Source: Hyphomonas sediminis (GTDB lineage: Bacteria > Pseudomonadota > Alphaproteobacteria > Caulobacterales > Hyphomonadaceae). From it: 64,000 nt of DNA. The stretch is from positions 434,001 to 498,000 of the forward strand of contig NZ_JAIEZP010000001.1 in NCBI RefSeq assembly GCF_019679475.1, in the 5' to 3' direction. How positions within the stretch are numbered: the first letter of the stretch is position 1; every line of letters starts with the position of its first letter. The notes beneath the pieces are model-generated. The model was not told where the DNA came from, ran no database searches, and saw only the letters and a program-made list of their open reading frames with translations. Both the position numbers and the translations under genes were made by a program. Shown one piece after another: positions 17,153 through 25,417 of the stretch.

Positions 17153-18797
17153 AGAGCGCCTCCTGGAAGGGCTGGTGGCCAAGGCGTTCCAGCGTGTCGA
17201 TGAACTTCTCGTCCTTGGATGTGCGGTTGGCGCGGTAATATTCCACCACGCGGTGGATGGCGCCGGGCACTTCTTCAGCCTTCAGGCCGGGGCCGACGAT
17301 ATTGCCGAGCGCGGCTTTCTCGTCTGCGCGGCCACCGAGAAGGATCTGGTAGAATTCCTCGCCCTTCTTGTCGACGCCGAGGATCCCGATATGGCCGACA
17401 TGATGGTGGCCACAGGCATTGATACAGCCTGACACATTGATATGCAGGCGGCCGATGTCTTCCTCATAGGCGGGGTCCGCGAACAGCTTGGAAACCTCAA
17501 GCGACACCGGAATTGAACGGGCGTTCGCAAGGTTGCAATAGTCGAGGCCGGGGCAGACGATCATGTCCGTGATACGGCTTTCATTTGCCGTGCTGAGGCC
17601 AGCAGCGTCCAGCGCGGCATAGATTTCCGGCAGATCGTCCAGCGCCACATGCGGCAGGATCAGGTTCTGCGCATGGCTGACGCGGATGTCGCCATGGCCG
17701 AACTTCTCGGCGAGGTCGGCGACCAGCTCCATCTGCGTGTCGGTCGCGTCGCCGGGCGCTACGCCCTGCGGTTTCAGGCTGACCGTGACGGAGGCGTAGC
17801 CGGGCGTCTTGTGCGGATGCAGGTTCACGCGCGTCCAGCGGGCAAAGGCCGGGTCTGCAGTCTTCGCCGCTTCGAGGCGTTGGGAAACAGCGGGTTTCCC
17901 TGCCAGCTCTGGCGGGGTGAAATAGGCGTGAATGCGCGCAATTTCTTCTGGGGACAGATCGATTTTCTCATGCGGGCGCTGGGCCGCATACTCTTCTTCG
18001 ACCTGGCGGATGTATTCGGCTTCGCCCAGCTCGGTGACGAGGATCTTGATGCGCGCCTTGTACTTGTTATCGCGGCGGCCATAGCGGTTATAAACCCGCA
18101 TGATGGCTTCGAGATAATCGAGGATCTGGTTTTCCGGCACGAAGGGATTGACCAGCGTGGCGATGACAGGCGTGCGCCCCTGCCCGCCGCCAACCCAGAC
18201 TTCAAAGCCGACCACGCCATCCTTCTGGCGAATGTGGAGGCCCACATCATGCACACGGATGGCGGCGCGGTCATGCTCGGCAGCGGTCACGGCAATCTTG
18301 AACTTGCGCGGCAGGGCGGCAAACTCCGGATGAAACGTGCTCCACTGGCGGATGATCTCACACCAGGGGCGCGGGTCGAGCAGCTCATCCTGCGCGGCGC
18401 CGGAGAAATGATCCGTGGTCGTATTGCGGATACAGTTGCCCGAGGTCTGGATGGCGTGCATCTCCACCTCAGCCAGCTTTTCCAGCACGTCCGGAATGTC
18501 TTTCAGCGCCACCCAGTTGAACTGGATATTCTGGCGCGTGGTGAAATGGCCAAAGCCCCGGTCATAATCGCGCGCGACTTCCGCAAGGCGGCGCAGCTGG
18601 CGCGGAGAAAGCTGGCCATAGGGAATGGCAATGCGCAGCATATAGGCGTGAAGCTGGAGATAGACGCCGTTCTGCAGGCGCAGCGGCTTGAACTCATCTT
18701 CCAGCAGCGCGCCAGACAGGCGGCGGGCCACCTGCCCTCGAAACTGGGCGACACGCTCAGCAACGATGCGGGCGTCGAACTCATCATAGCGATACAT
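17139..18797 (-). CDS. cysI: sulfite reductase haemoprotein (nitrite/sulfite reductase family)
   Basis: A 552-residue sirohaem/[4Fe-4S] enzyme that reduces sulfite to sulfide with six electrons. Two ferredoxin-like repeats are seen. The cluster cysteines are in CPGLDYCN near residue 414 and SGCINACGHH near 457, the C-x5-C ... C-x3-C signature of the family. Sirohaem phosphate-binding Arg/Lys-rich stretches such as FGHFTTRQNIQF occur near residue 85. It is encoded beside cysG and cysH, which argues for assimilatory sulfite rather than nitrite reduction. Start ATG 18797 overlaps the preceding GST stop by one base (TGATG). Confidence 0.95.
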   Translation of the reverse strand: MYRYDEFDARIVAERVAQFRGQVARRLSGALLEDEFKPLRLQNGVYLQLHAYMLRIAIPYGQLSPRQLRRLAEVARDYDRGFGHFTTRQNIQFNWVALKDIPDVLEKLAEVEMHAIQTSGNCIRNTTTDHFSGAAQDELLDPRPWCEIIRQWSTFHPEFAALPRKFKIAVTAAEHDRAAIRVHDVGLHIRQKDGVVGFEVWVGGGQGRTPVIATLVNPFVPENQILDYLEAIMRVYNRYGRRDNKYKARIKILVTELGEAEYIRQVEEEYAAQRPHEKIDLSPEEIARIHAYFTPPELAGKPAVSQRLEAAKTADPAFARWTRVNLHPHKTPGYASVTVSLKPQGVAPGDATDTQMELVADLAEKFGHGDIRVSHAQNLILPHVALDDLPEIYAALDAAGLSTANESRITDMIVCPGLDYCNLANARSIPVSLEVSKLFADPAYEEDIGRLHINVSGCINACGHHHVGHIGILGVDKKGEEFYQILLGGRADEKAALGNIVGPGLKAEEVPGAIHRVVEYYRANRTSKDEKFIDTLERLGHQPFQEALYAAD

Positions 18798-19420
18798 CAG
18801 GCAAGCTCCTGCGCATGGGGAATACCCAGCGCATCTTCAGTTCTATGCACCCAGTCTGCGACAGACGGATAAAGGCGAATATCAAAACCACCCTCATGCG
18901 CAACGCGCGTGTAGGCGACGAGGGCGATGTCAGCGATCGACAGGCTGTCTCCGGCAAACCAGCTGCGCCCGGTGAGGCGCTGATCCATCACGCCGAGCGC
19001 ATTATTGCCGCGCACCAGAAGGGCGGGGTCGATCTCGGTGTCGGATTTCTTGAGGTAATGCTTTTGGAAGCGGCGCACGGCGATGGCCGTTTCATGCGAA
19101 TACTGTTCCCAGAACAGCCAGCCAAAAGCCTCTGCGCGCGCGAAACTATCCGCCGGAATGAGGCGGGAGCCTTCGGCAAGATAGAGCATGATGGCGTTGG
19201 ACTGCGGCAGCACGCGGCCATCTTCCCAGCGCGCCACGGGCACCTGCCCGGCCGGGTTGATCGCCAGGAAATCGGGGGTGCGGGTCTCCCCTTTCACCAC
19301 ATCGACATTTACCCACGTATACGGAATGCCGAGAAGATCGGCCGTCCATTTCGGCTTGAGGCAGTTTCCGGAAACGGGATCGCCATAAAGGGTGAACCCG
19401 CCAAGCGAGAGCGCTGGCAT
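18797..19420 (-). CDS. glutathione S-transferase family protein inside the cys operon
   Basis: A 207-residue GST with an N-terminal thioredoxin fold and a C-terminal all-helical domain. The N-terminal active-site area is GDPVSGNCLKPKW. The glutathione-binding strands follow (NPAGQVPVARW, LPQSNAIMLYLAEG), and the C-terminal domain carries the capping motif LSIADIALVAYTRV. It is joined to both neighbours by TGATG overlaps (19420 and 18797), so it must be co-translated with DUF2849 and cysI. A GST is not a standard member of this operon. Handling of sulfite or persulfide thiol adducts would fit, but that is speculation. Confidence 0.9.
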   Translation of the reverse strand: MPALSLGGFTLYGDPVSGNCLKPKWTADLLGIPYTWVNVDVVKGETRTPDFLAINPAGQVPVARWEDGRVLPQSNAIMLYLAEGSRLIPADSFARAEAFGWLFWEQYSHETAIAVRRFQKHYLKKSDTEIDPALLVRGNNALGVMDQRLTGRSWFAGDSLSIADIALVAYTRVAHEGGFDIRLYPSVADWVHRTEDALGIPHAQELA

Positions 19421-19743
19421 CAGGCGGTTTCCTGTTCTCGCTCTGACGGCTCTGCTGCCCCGCGCGAGAAGTGCGCGCGCAGGGATTCGCGCAGCATTTC
19501 CCGGCCCGTGATGGCGCCATCTGGCGTCACTTCCATGAAATAGGGATCTGTCACCTGGCCTTCCTGTTTCAGGGCTGTTGCAAGCGCGGCTTCTGCCGCG
19601 TCACCCGCGAATACGCCAAGCAGGGAGATATTTTCCGTCCACGTCTTATCAGCCTTCAGCCAGACGGCGCGACCGGTCGCCGTGTCCCAGGCGGTGACGG
19701 ATTTGGGGGTTTCCGGTTTCAGTTTCGGGCGAACGGAGGTCAT
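19420..19743 (-). CDS. DUF2849 protein of the sulfite reductase operon
   Basis: A 107-residue protein of DUF2849, a small family found next to cysG and cysI in alphaproteobacteria. Conserved parts are KSVTAWDTATGRAVWLKAD, a central Ala-rich helix and DPYFMEVTPDGAITGREMLRE. No membrane segment. ATG 19743 makes an ATGA overlap with the end of cysG; the frame could extend to 19791 but those residues do not fit. Function is unknown, presumably accessory to sulfite reduction. Confidence 0.9.
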   Translation of the reverse strand: MTSVRPKLKPETPKSVTAWDTATGRAVWLKADKTWTENISLLGVFAGDAAEAALATALKQEGQVTDPYFMEVTPDGAITGREMLRESLRAHFSRGAAEPSEREQETA

Positions 19744-21188
19744 GCGGCAGACTCCTCGATTTTCAGCGGGTGGGAAGCGGCGCCAAACCATGGCTGACCG
19801 GAGGCTTCAGAAAGAATGGAGGCAATGCGGCCCTGCTCTGCAGGCAGGCCGGCCACTTCGCCGATGATCAGCAAGGCCGGGCCAAGAATGCCTTCTTCCT
19901 CGACCAGGAAAGGCAGTTCGGCCAGCGTGCCGAAGACGCGCAGCTCATCAGCGCGCGTACCGTTTTCGATAACGGCGACGGGGGTTTTCCCATCCCGGCC
20001 AGCGGCGACCAGCTTCTCGGCAATGGCCGGGGCGGTATCAACGCCCATGAACACGACGACGGTCTGCGCCGGACGCGCCAGCGCGTCCCAGTCCAGGTCG
20101 GGCACCCCGCCCTCCTTGGCATGGCCGGTCACGAAGGTCAGCGTCTGGGCATGGTCCCGGTGGGTGAGCGGAATGCCGGCAGAGGCCGCGCAGCCGAGCG
20201 CAGACGAAATGCCCGGCACGACATAGGCCTCAATGCCTTCGGCGCGAACCGCTTCCAGCTCCTCGCCGCCGCGGCCGAAGATGAAGGGGTCGCCCCCTTT
20301 GAGACGCACGACGCGCAGGCCTTCGCGGGCCGAGGCCACAAGGCGGGCCTGAATCTCCGCCTGCGGAACAGAATGATCGCCCTTTGACTTGCCGACCGGC
20401 ACGCGCGCCGCGTCCCGGCGGATGAGGGAAAGAATATCGCCGCTGACGAGGCGGTCATAATACACCACATCAGCTTCCTGGATGAGGCGCAGGGCCTTGA
20501 GCGTCAGGAGTTCCGGATCACCGGGGCCAGCGCCGACGATATGCACCACGCCGCGCGCGCGCCCGGCCAGTCGGGCCTGCTGGCGCAGAAGGGTTTCGGC
20601 GCGGTCCAGATCGCCTGCATAAGCAGCTTCGGCCGCCGGACCGGAGAGCGCGCGCTCCCAATAGCGGCGGCGGGCGGTCTTGTCGGGAATGGCATCGACC
20701 ACAAAGCCGCGCAGGCTGCGGGCGAGGCCGGCCAGATCGCCAATGCGCTGAGGCAGCAGCGCTTCAAGCTTGGCACGGATGGACTTTGCAATCACGGGCG
20801 AGGCGCCGCCTGTGCCGATGGCGGCAACAATCTCGCCCCGGTCGAGGATCGAGGGAACCGTGAAATCGCAATCTTCCGGCTGGTCGACGACATTCACCGG
20901 TATGCCGCGCGCACGCACTTCATCAAGCGCTGCGGCCCGAAGCGCAACGTCTTCCTCGGCGATGATCGCCAGCCGCGCGCCCAGCAAGGCCGCGCCAACA
21001 TCGGCGCGCGCAAACGTCTCCGTCCACGCAAATTCAGCCGCCAGTGCCGCGTCCGCAAAGCCGCCAATCAGGGCGACATCCGCGCCAGACCCGGCAAACA
21101 GGCGCAGCTTGCGCGCGGCTTCCTCGCCACCCCCGAAAACGGCGATGCGGGCGCCTTCGAGATTGAAGAAGGCCGGAAACTGGCGCAT
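19740..21188 (-). CDS. cysG: sirohaem synthase CysG (multifunctional)
   Basis: A 482-residue fusion that makes sirohaem from uroporphyrinogen III. The N-terminal precorrin-2 dehydrogenase/ferrochelatase part has a Rossmann motif (ARIAVFGGGEEAARKLRLF) and GTGGASPVIAKSIRAKLE. The C-terminal S-adenosylmethionine uroporphyrinogen III methyltransferase part has VHIVGAGPGDPELLTLKAL, YYDRLVS, RLKGGDPFIFGRGGEE and TVVVFMGV. Sirohaem is the cofactor of the sulfite reductase encoded two genes downstream. ATG 21188 (MRQFPAFFNLEG) fits the family; 26 extra upstream codons do not. The promoter must lie in the 109-bp gap shared with the LysR gene. Confidence 0.96.
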   Translation of the reverse strand: MRQFPAFFNLEGARIAVFGGGEEAARKLRLFAGSGADVALIGGFADAALAAEFAWTETFARADVGAALLGARLAIIAEEDVALRAAALDEVRARGIPVNVVDQPEDCDFTVPSILDRGEIVAAIGTGGASPVIAKSIRAKLEALLPQRIGDLAGLARSLRGFVVDAIPDKTARRRYWERALSGPAAEAAYAGDLDRAETLLRQQARLAGRARGVVHIVGAGPGDPELLTLKALRLIQEADVVYYDRLVSGDILSLIRRDAARVPVGKSKGDHSVPQAEIQARLVASAREGLRVVRLKGGDPFIFGRGGEELEAVRAEGIEAYVVPGISSALGCAASAGIPLTHRDHAQTLTFVTGHAKEGGVPDLDWDALARPAQTVVVFMGVDTAPAIAEKLVAAGRDGKTPVAVIENGTRADELRVFGTLAELPFLVEEEGILGPALLIIGEVAGLPAEQGRIASILSEASGQPWFGAASHPLKIEESAA

Positions 21189-21297
21189 GGGCGCAAACTC
21201 TCTTGTTAGGGACACTACACGAAGAACCACACAAAACCTGCTTGACGGCGCTGCAGCAACGGGCAACCCCTACAGCGATCATTTAGAGAAACTATCG

Positions 21298-22230
21298 ATG
21301 AGCGATTCCAACGACCGCCTGCCCCCGCTAAACGCCCTGCGTGCCTTTGAGGCGGCGGCGCGGCGCCTGTCCTTCACTCAGGCGGCCGAGGAACTGAATG
21401 TCACGCCGGGCGCCATCTCGCAACAGATCCGCCAGCTGGAAGACTTTGCCGGGACCCCGCTTTTCAAGCGAACGGGCCGTTCCGTTCTACTGACCGACGC
21501 CGCGCAGGCGAGCCTGCCGCTGGTGCGCGACGCATTCGAAAAGATCTCAGAAGCCGGCCGCGTGATGCAGGCCCCTGCCCGCAAAGGCCGGGTGATGATC
21601 TCGTCTGCGCCCTCTTTCGCCGCCAAATGGCTGGCGCCGCGGCTGGAAAGCTTCCACCGCGCCAATGAGGGCATCGAAGCCTGGATCTCGGCAGACATGT
21701 CGCTGACCGACTTCAATACCGCCGATGCCGATATCGCGATCCGCTATGGCCGGGGCAATTATGAAGGCCTGAAATCCGAGAAGCTGCTCGACGAAATGGT
21801 CCTGCCGGTCTGCTCGCCGCGCCTGCTGGAAGGGCCCGACGCCATCCGCAAGCCGGAAGACCTGCGCAACCACACACTGCTCCACGATGAAAGCTCCGAG
21901 AACGACCCCTCCTGCCCCGACTGGGCAAGCTGGCTGCGTGCCCACGGCGTCAACGGCGTCGATGGGACACGCGGGCCCCGCTTCAACCAGGGAATCCTCG
22001 TAATCGAATCCGCCGCCGCTGGGCGCGGCGTTGCTCTCGCCAAACAAGCGATTGCATCCGCTGATCTTGAAGCTGGCCGTCTCGTCGCGCCGTTTGCAAA
22101 CGGATCGATCCCGATCGATTTCGGCTATTGGCTGGTCTGGCCGAAGGGCCGTCACCTTTCGAGCGATGTGCGCGCCTTCATCAAATGGATCAAGGACGAG
22201 GCGATGAACAGCGAGGTGGTTGGCGTCTGA
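21298..22230 (+). CDS. LysR-type transcriptional regulator (GcvA-like)
   Basis: A 310-residue LysR regulator: an N-terminal winged helix-turn-helix (LRAFEAAARRLSFTQAAEEL, GAISQQIRQLEDF) and a periplasmic-binding-protein-like effector domain (ISSAPSFAAKWLAPRL to the C terminus). The sequence is closest in style to the GcvA/AmpR branch, not to CysB. It is divergent from cysG with 109 bp between the starts, the usual LysR layout, so control of the cys operon is plausible. ATG 21298 gives the normal N terminus; the open frame extends much further upstream over cysG but that is a shadow. Confidence 0.93.
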   Translation: MSDSNDRLPPLNALRAFEAAARRLSFTQAAEELNVTPGAISQQIRQLEDFAGTPLFKRTGRSVLLTDAAQASLPLVRDAFEKISEAGRVMQAPARKGRVMISSAPSFAAKWLAPRLESFHRANEGIEAWISADMSLTDFNTADADIAIRYGRGNYEGLKSEKLLDEMVLPVCSPRLLEGPDAIRKPEDLRNHTLLHDESSENDPSCPDWASWLRAHGVNGVDGTRGPRFNQGILVIESAAAGRGVALAKQAIASADLEAGRLVAPFANGSIPIDFGYWLVWPKGRHLSSDVRAFIKWIKDEAMNSEVVGV

Positions 22231-22255
22231 CCGGCTGCCCCTTGCCCGCACTGCT

Positions 22256-24250
22256 TCAGAGCGCGGCATCCAGCAGCAGATAAGCCGCCAGGCGCGGGCT
22301 CGCATTGCGGCTCGTGCTTTGGGTCTGCTCCAACGCGGCCAACGCGTCCGTCCGCTCGAACTTTACAAAGTGCTTGGCCATTTCCGACAGCCGAGGATCG
22401 CCGCGCAGGCGCTGCACCACCCGGTCGAACTGCTTACCGCCCTGCTCGATCGTCGCGGCGTGGCGATCCTGCTCGCCCCGGCGGGCAGCGTCCGCGATAC
22501 GGCGCTTGGACTTCGGCTTGAACACATCCGACAACGGAATGCCCGATGACTGCAGGCGGTCGATCACGGCATCGGCAATGGACTCCCGGTCCGCCTGCGG
22601 CGGCGCATGGTCCTTGCTGATATCGGAAATGATTTCGCGCCAGGGCGCCGGGCCGCCATTCGGCGCCTGACCATTTCCATTGCCGACACTGAGGCTGCCA
22701 TTGATGGCAGTGTGGCCATTGGCGCTGCCATTCGGCGCGGGCTGGTAGTCACTGGCGCGGCGGCGCGGATGCTCCGGCGGCTGATCGTCATGCCGGCGGC
22801 GAAGGGTCGCTTGCGGCGGCTCCGGATCGCGCGGCGCGGGCGCAGCCGGCGTGCGGCCAAACACCATAGGCTCGTCGTCGAGCAGATCGTGCTCATTGCC
22901 CACAGACCGCGCCGCCGCGATCATCGCGTCGGCACTCGCCTCGAAGAGGTCGTCATCCATGTTCTGCCGGGGCGCGGGCGCAGCCGGCGGGTTCGCCGCG
23001 CTAGTCCCATAGGCCGAAGGCCGGGCCTGGCTTGGCCCGCTCTGGAAGGGTTGTGCCTGTGGCTGCGGCGCAGAAATTGGTGTGCGGACAGTTGGCGGCG
23101 TCAAAGGCGCCGCCGCAGCAGCAGACCCAGCCGGCATATAAGGCCCGGCCAGCCGGTCGAGCGCTTCACTTTCAAGCCGCGCAGCAAGGCCAGCAGCGCG
23201 CAGGGCGTAGGCCGCCTGCTCGCCCGTTTCGCGCAGCTTCGTCAGCGCGCGGTTTGCTTCATCGGCGGCCGCGCGGGTCGCGGCATTGATCTCGGCATTC
23301 GCCTGACGCGCGCCATCAATGGCAGAGGATACCGCATTCTTCAGCGCGTCGCCGGTCGTTGCGGCGGCGGCGGCGGCCACTTCGCTGGCGCGCACGGCAG
23401 CGTCCACCGTGCGGCGGGAATGCTCAAGCTTGTCCTCGACGCGGCTGATCGAGAAGGTCAGCGCGTCCGTGCGGCCCGACGCATCGCGCGCCATCTCGTC
23501 GAGCGAAACCATCCGGCGGCTGAGGTCATCGCCCGCTTGCTGCATGGCGATCAGGCGCTGCTCCAGCGCGGCGTCGGCCTTGCCAACTTCGTCGCTCGCG
23601 GTGCGGGCGGCAGAGACCATCAGCTGGGCCTGGCGCGGGATCGCCTCGTTCATGGCGGCCACCTGAGTACGCAGGTCGCGGGCGAGCGATTCCAGCGCGT
23701 GGCGTTCTTCGCTCAACCGCTCGGCCAGGTCGCGTGCATTGTCGGCGGCGGCATAGGAAACCGATTCCAAACGCAGGCGCTCGTCGCCGATTTCGCCAGC
23801 CATTGCCTTCATTGCCGACAGCGCATGGGCCATCGCCGTGTCGATCTCGGAGGCGGATTGTTTCATCTGTTCGGCAAAGGTGATGCCTTCGCTGCCGGCT
23901 TCGCGGGCCGGCGCCATCAGGCGGGCGGCCGCAGCCAGAACCAGCGCATTGGCCGCTGCGGCGCGGTGGCTGGCGCGCGCCATGTATCCAGCGGCAACCA
24001 TCAGGATGGCGGGGATCAGCGCGCCGATACCAACTGCGGCAACAAGCGCAGGATGATACTGGCTGGCTAAACTGATGCCGCCGAGCCCGATGAAAGCTGC
24101 CGCAAGTCCACCAAGCCACAGAAGGGCGGAGACAAAAGCGAGGCCAACCATCCAGCCGCCGCTGTGCTGGGCTGCTTCAAAATTCTGCGATGCCTCGTGA
24201 CGGACGAGGTCGTCCCGGCCTGACCGGCGCGCAGAGGGAGCATCTGTCAT
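22256..24250 (-). CDS. membrane-anchored coiled-coil protein, TipN-like polarity factor candidate
   Basis: A 664-residue protein. Two transmembrane helices (about residues 33-58 and 65-90) are followed by a long Ala/Glu/Arg-rich coiled coil (about 110-380). Then comes a Pro/Ala-rich linker (about 390-540) and a compact C-terminal region with WREIISDISKD, IPLSDVFKPKSKRRIADAAR and LAAYLLLDAAL. This architecture matches the new-pole marker TipN of Caulobacter and its relatives; I cannot confirm homology without alignment. ATG 24250 is preferred over an upstream ATG at 24298. It faces an Hpt gene across a CtrA-like box. A generic chemoreceptor-like coiled coil is an alternative. Confidence 0.6.
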   Translation of the reverse strand: MTDAPSARRSGRDDLVRHEASQNFEAAQHSGGWMVGLAFVSALLWLGGLAAAFIGLGGISLASQYHPALVAAVGIGALIPAILMVAAGYMARASHRAAAANALVLAAAARLMAPAREAGSEGITFAEQMKQSASEIDTAMAHALSAMKAMAGEIGDERLRLESVSYAAADNARDLAERLSEERHALESLARDLRTQVAAMNEAIPRQAQLMVSAARTASDEVGKADAALEQRLIAMQQAGDDLSRRMVSLDEMARDASGRTDALTFSISRVEDKLEHSRRTVDAAVRASEVAAAAAATTGDALKNAVSSAIDGARQANAEINAATRAAADEANRALTKLRETGEQAAYALRAAGLAARLESEALDRLAGPYMPAGSAAAAAPLTPPTVRTPISAPQPQAQPFQSGPSQARPSAYGTSAANPPAAPAPRQNMDDDLFEASADAMIAAARSVGNEHDLLDDEPMVFGRTPAAPAPRDPEPPQATLRRRHDDQPPEHPRRRASDYQPAPNGSANGHTAINGSLSVGNGNGQAPNGGPAPWREIISDISKDHAPPQADRESIADAVIDRLQSSGIPLSDVFKPKSKRRIADAARRGEQDRHAATIEQGGKQFDRVVQRLRGDPRLSEMAKHFVKFERTDALAALEQTQSTSRNASPRLAAYLLLDAAL

Positions 24251-24331
24251 GATATGTGTATAACCCGCATTGCGGGTTCCTGCGAGTGCTGATTGCACGG
24301 CGTCAGAGCGCTAACACCCTGATTTTTCGAG

Positions 24332-24475
24332 TCAGGGCAGGACCGACCGGATTACCGATGCGTCACGCTGACCTTCCGGCGCCTTCTCGGGCGCCTGCGG
24401 CGCAAATTCCAGACCCAGGATCGCGAAGATCGCTGCCAGCACCACATTGCGGATGAGGATCAGAAAGTTGGTCAT
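24332..24475 (-). CDS. short single-pass membrane peptide (47 residues)
   Basis: An open frame beginning MTNFLILIRNVVLAAIFAIL and ending in a soluble Pro/Glu/Arg-rich tail (PQAPEKAPEG, VIRSVLP). One convincing membrane helix spans about residues 4-24, with the tail predicted outside or inside depending on topology. It lies between the TipN-like gene and the CtrA-like box, 81 bases upstream of the former on the same strand. The ribosome site is weak (GGA at a long distance). The hydrophobic pattern and in-frame stop make it more likely than not to be coding, but it could be chance. Confidence 0.45.
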   Translation of the reverse strand: MTNFLILIRNVVLAAIFAILGLEFAPQAPEKAPEGQRDASVIRSVLP

Positions 24476-24590
24476 GGTCGGTCATTCCGGATAGGGATGA
24501 AGGGCCAGATCGCCCAGATTGAGGGTAAATACCAGAAATATGACGCCCCGGCAATGTGCCGCCCCGGAAAGAATCTACCGGTACTTGGGG

Positions 24591-24606
24591 TTAACGCGGT
24601 GCTAAC
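24591..24606 (+). promoter_or_regulatory. CtrA-like box upstream of the Hpt gene
   Basis: TTAA, seven bases, then CTAAC at 24591-24606. This differs from the CtrA consensus TTAA-N7-TTAAC by one base. It is 44 bases upstream of the Hpt start, a usual distance for CtrA-activated promoters, and also upstream of the oppositely oriented peptide/TipN-like genes. It is a motif match; CtrA itself is not in the window. Confidence 0.45.
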
Positions 24607-24649
24607 CGCACCCGCGCAGGCTGGCGCGCAAAGTGTGGAGTCCCGCCTG

Positions 24650-25036
24650 ATGCCTTCCGAAAGCCCCCTGCCCGTCCTCGATCTCGCCCACCTCTCAGCC
24701 ATGACAGGAGGAGACGCGGAGCTGTCACAGGAGGTGATCGGCATCTTCCGGGAACAGGCGCAGATCTGGTCCCGCCTGCTCGATCCACTGAGCGAGGCCC
24801 GGCAATGGGCAGATGCGGCCCATACGCTGAAAGGCGCCAGCCTGGGCATCGGCGCGCTGAAACTCGCCGCCGCCTGCGAGCGCGCCGAAAAGGCCGGCCG
24901 CGCCGAGACGCCGCCCAGCCCGGCGCATGCCTCGGTCCTCATCAGCGAGATCAAGGATGCCCTGGGCGAAACGCTGGAAGCAGCCGCCCGCGCTGCTTAC
25001 GACTTGGCTTCAGCGGCCAAACGCAGCGCATCATAG
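24650..25036 (+). CDS. Hpt histidine phosphotransfer protein
   Basis: A 128-residue Hpt domain protein, a phosphate relay between hybrid kinases and response regulators. The phosphorylatable histidine lies in AAHTLKGASLGIGALKLA near residue 61, within a four-helix bundle pattern. ATG 24650 opens with MPSESPLPVLDLAHL; earlier in-frame codons lack a ribosome site. Its last 40 bases overlap the 3' end of the chorismate mutase gene on the other strand. The CtrA-like box upstream suggests cell-cycle control. Its partner kinase is unknown; a hybrid kinase is encoded at 52610-54100. Confidence 0.9.
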   Translation: MPSESPLPVLDLAHLSAMTGGDAELSQEVIGIFREQAQIWSRLLDPLSEARQWADAAHTLKGASLGIGALKLAAACERAEKAGRAETPPSPAHASVLISEIKDALGETLEAAARAAYDLASAAKRSAS

Positions 25037-25341
25037 CTTTCAAATTCATAGGCAATGCAGCGGTCGATCAGGGTCCGCCAGACCGGCTCGGCGATCGCAG
25101 GCGACAGGCCGCGCCCGGCGCATTCGGCCTTCACCTTGGCAACCACGTCTTCGATCCGGGCCCGGTCGTGCACCGCGGCGCGCGGCCCCTTGATGCGGGC
25201 CGCCGCATCCATCATCGACTGGCGCTCCGCCAGGATCTCCACCAGCAGGCGGTCGATCCGGTCGACCTCATAGCGCACATCCGCCATGGTTTCGCAGGTC
25301 GCAGCCGTGTTGCGGCGCGGGTCAGAAGTATAGGTCGTCAT
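24997..25341 (-). CDS. chorismate mutase (AroQ class)
   Basis: A 114-residue all-helical AroQ-type mutase converting chorismate to prephenate for Phe/Tyr synthesis. The first helix is MADVRYEVDRIDRLLVEIL. Active-site-type residues follow in AERQSMMDAAARIK (helix 1-2), RIEDVVAKVKAECAGRGLSP and the C-terminal WRTLIDRCIAYE. It is a stand-alone domain without fused dehydratase. The start could also be Met19, which is the usual first helix residue; I keep the longer form. It overlaps the Hpt gene tail to tail by 40 bases. Confidence 0.9.
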   Translation of the reverse strand: MTTYTSDPRRNTAATCETMADVRYEVDRIDRLLVEILAERQSMMDAAARIKGPRAAVHDRARIEDVVAKVKAECAGRGLSPAIAEPVWRTLIDRCIAYEFESYDALRLAAEAKS

Positions 25342-25417
25342 GCGGCCTCTCTAAGCTTTCGCCTGCCCTATATGGCCCCTCGCCCCTCCGCAAGGGAACA
25401 GGGCGCGGCGACGCAGC

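Noticed and set aside
20770..21297. N-terminal extension of the LysR frame over cysG
   Set aside because: The LysR helix-turn-helix begins right after ATG 21298; the upstream part is antisense to CysG and Ser/Arg-rich.
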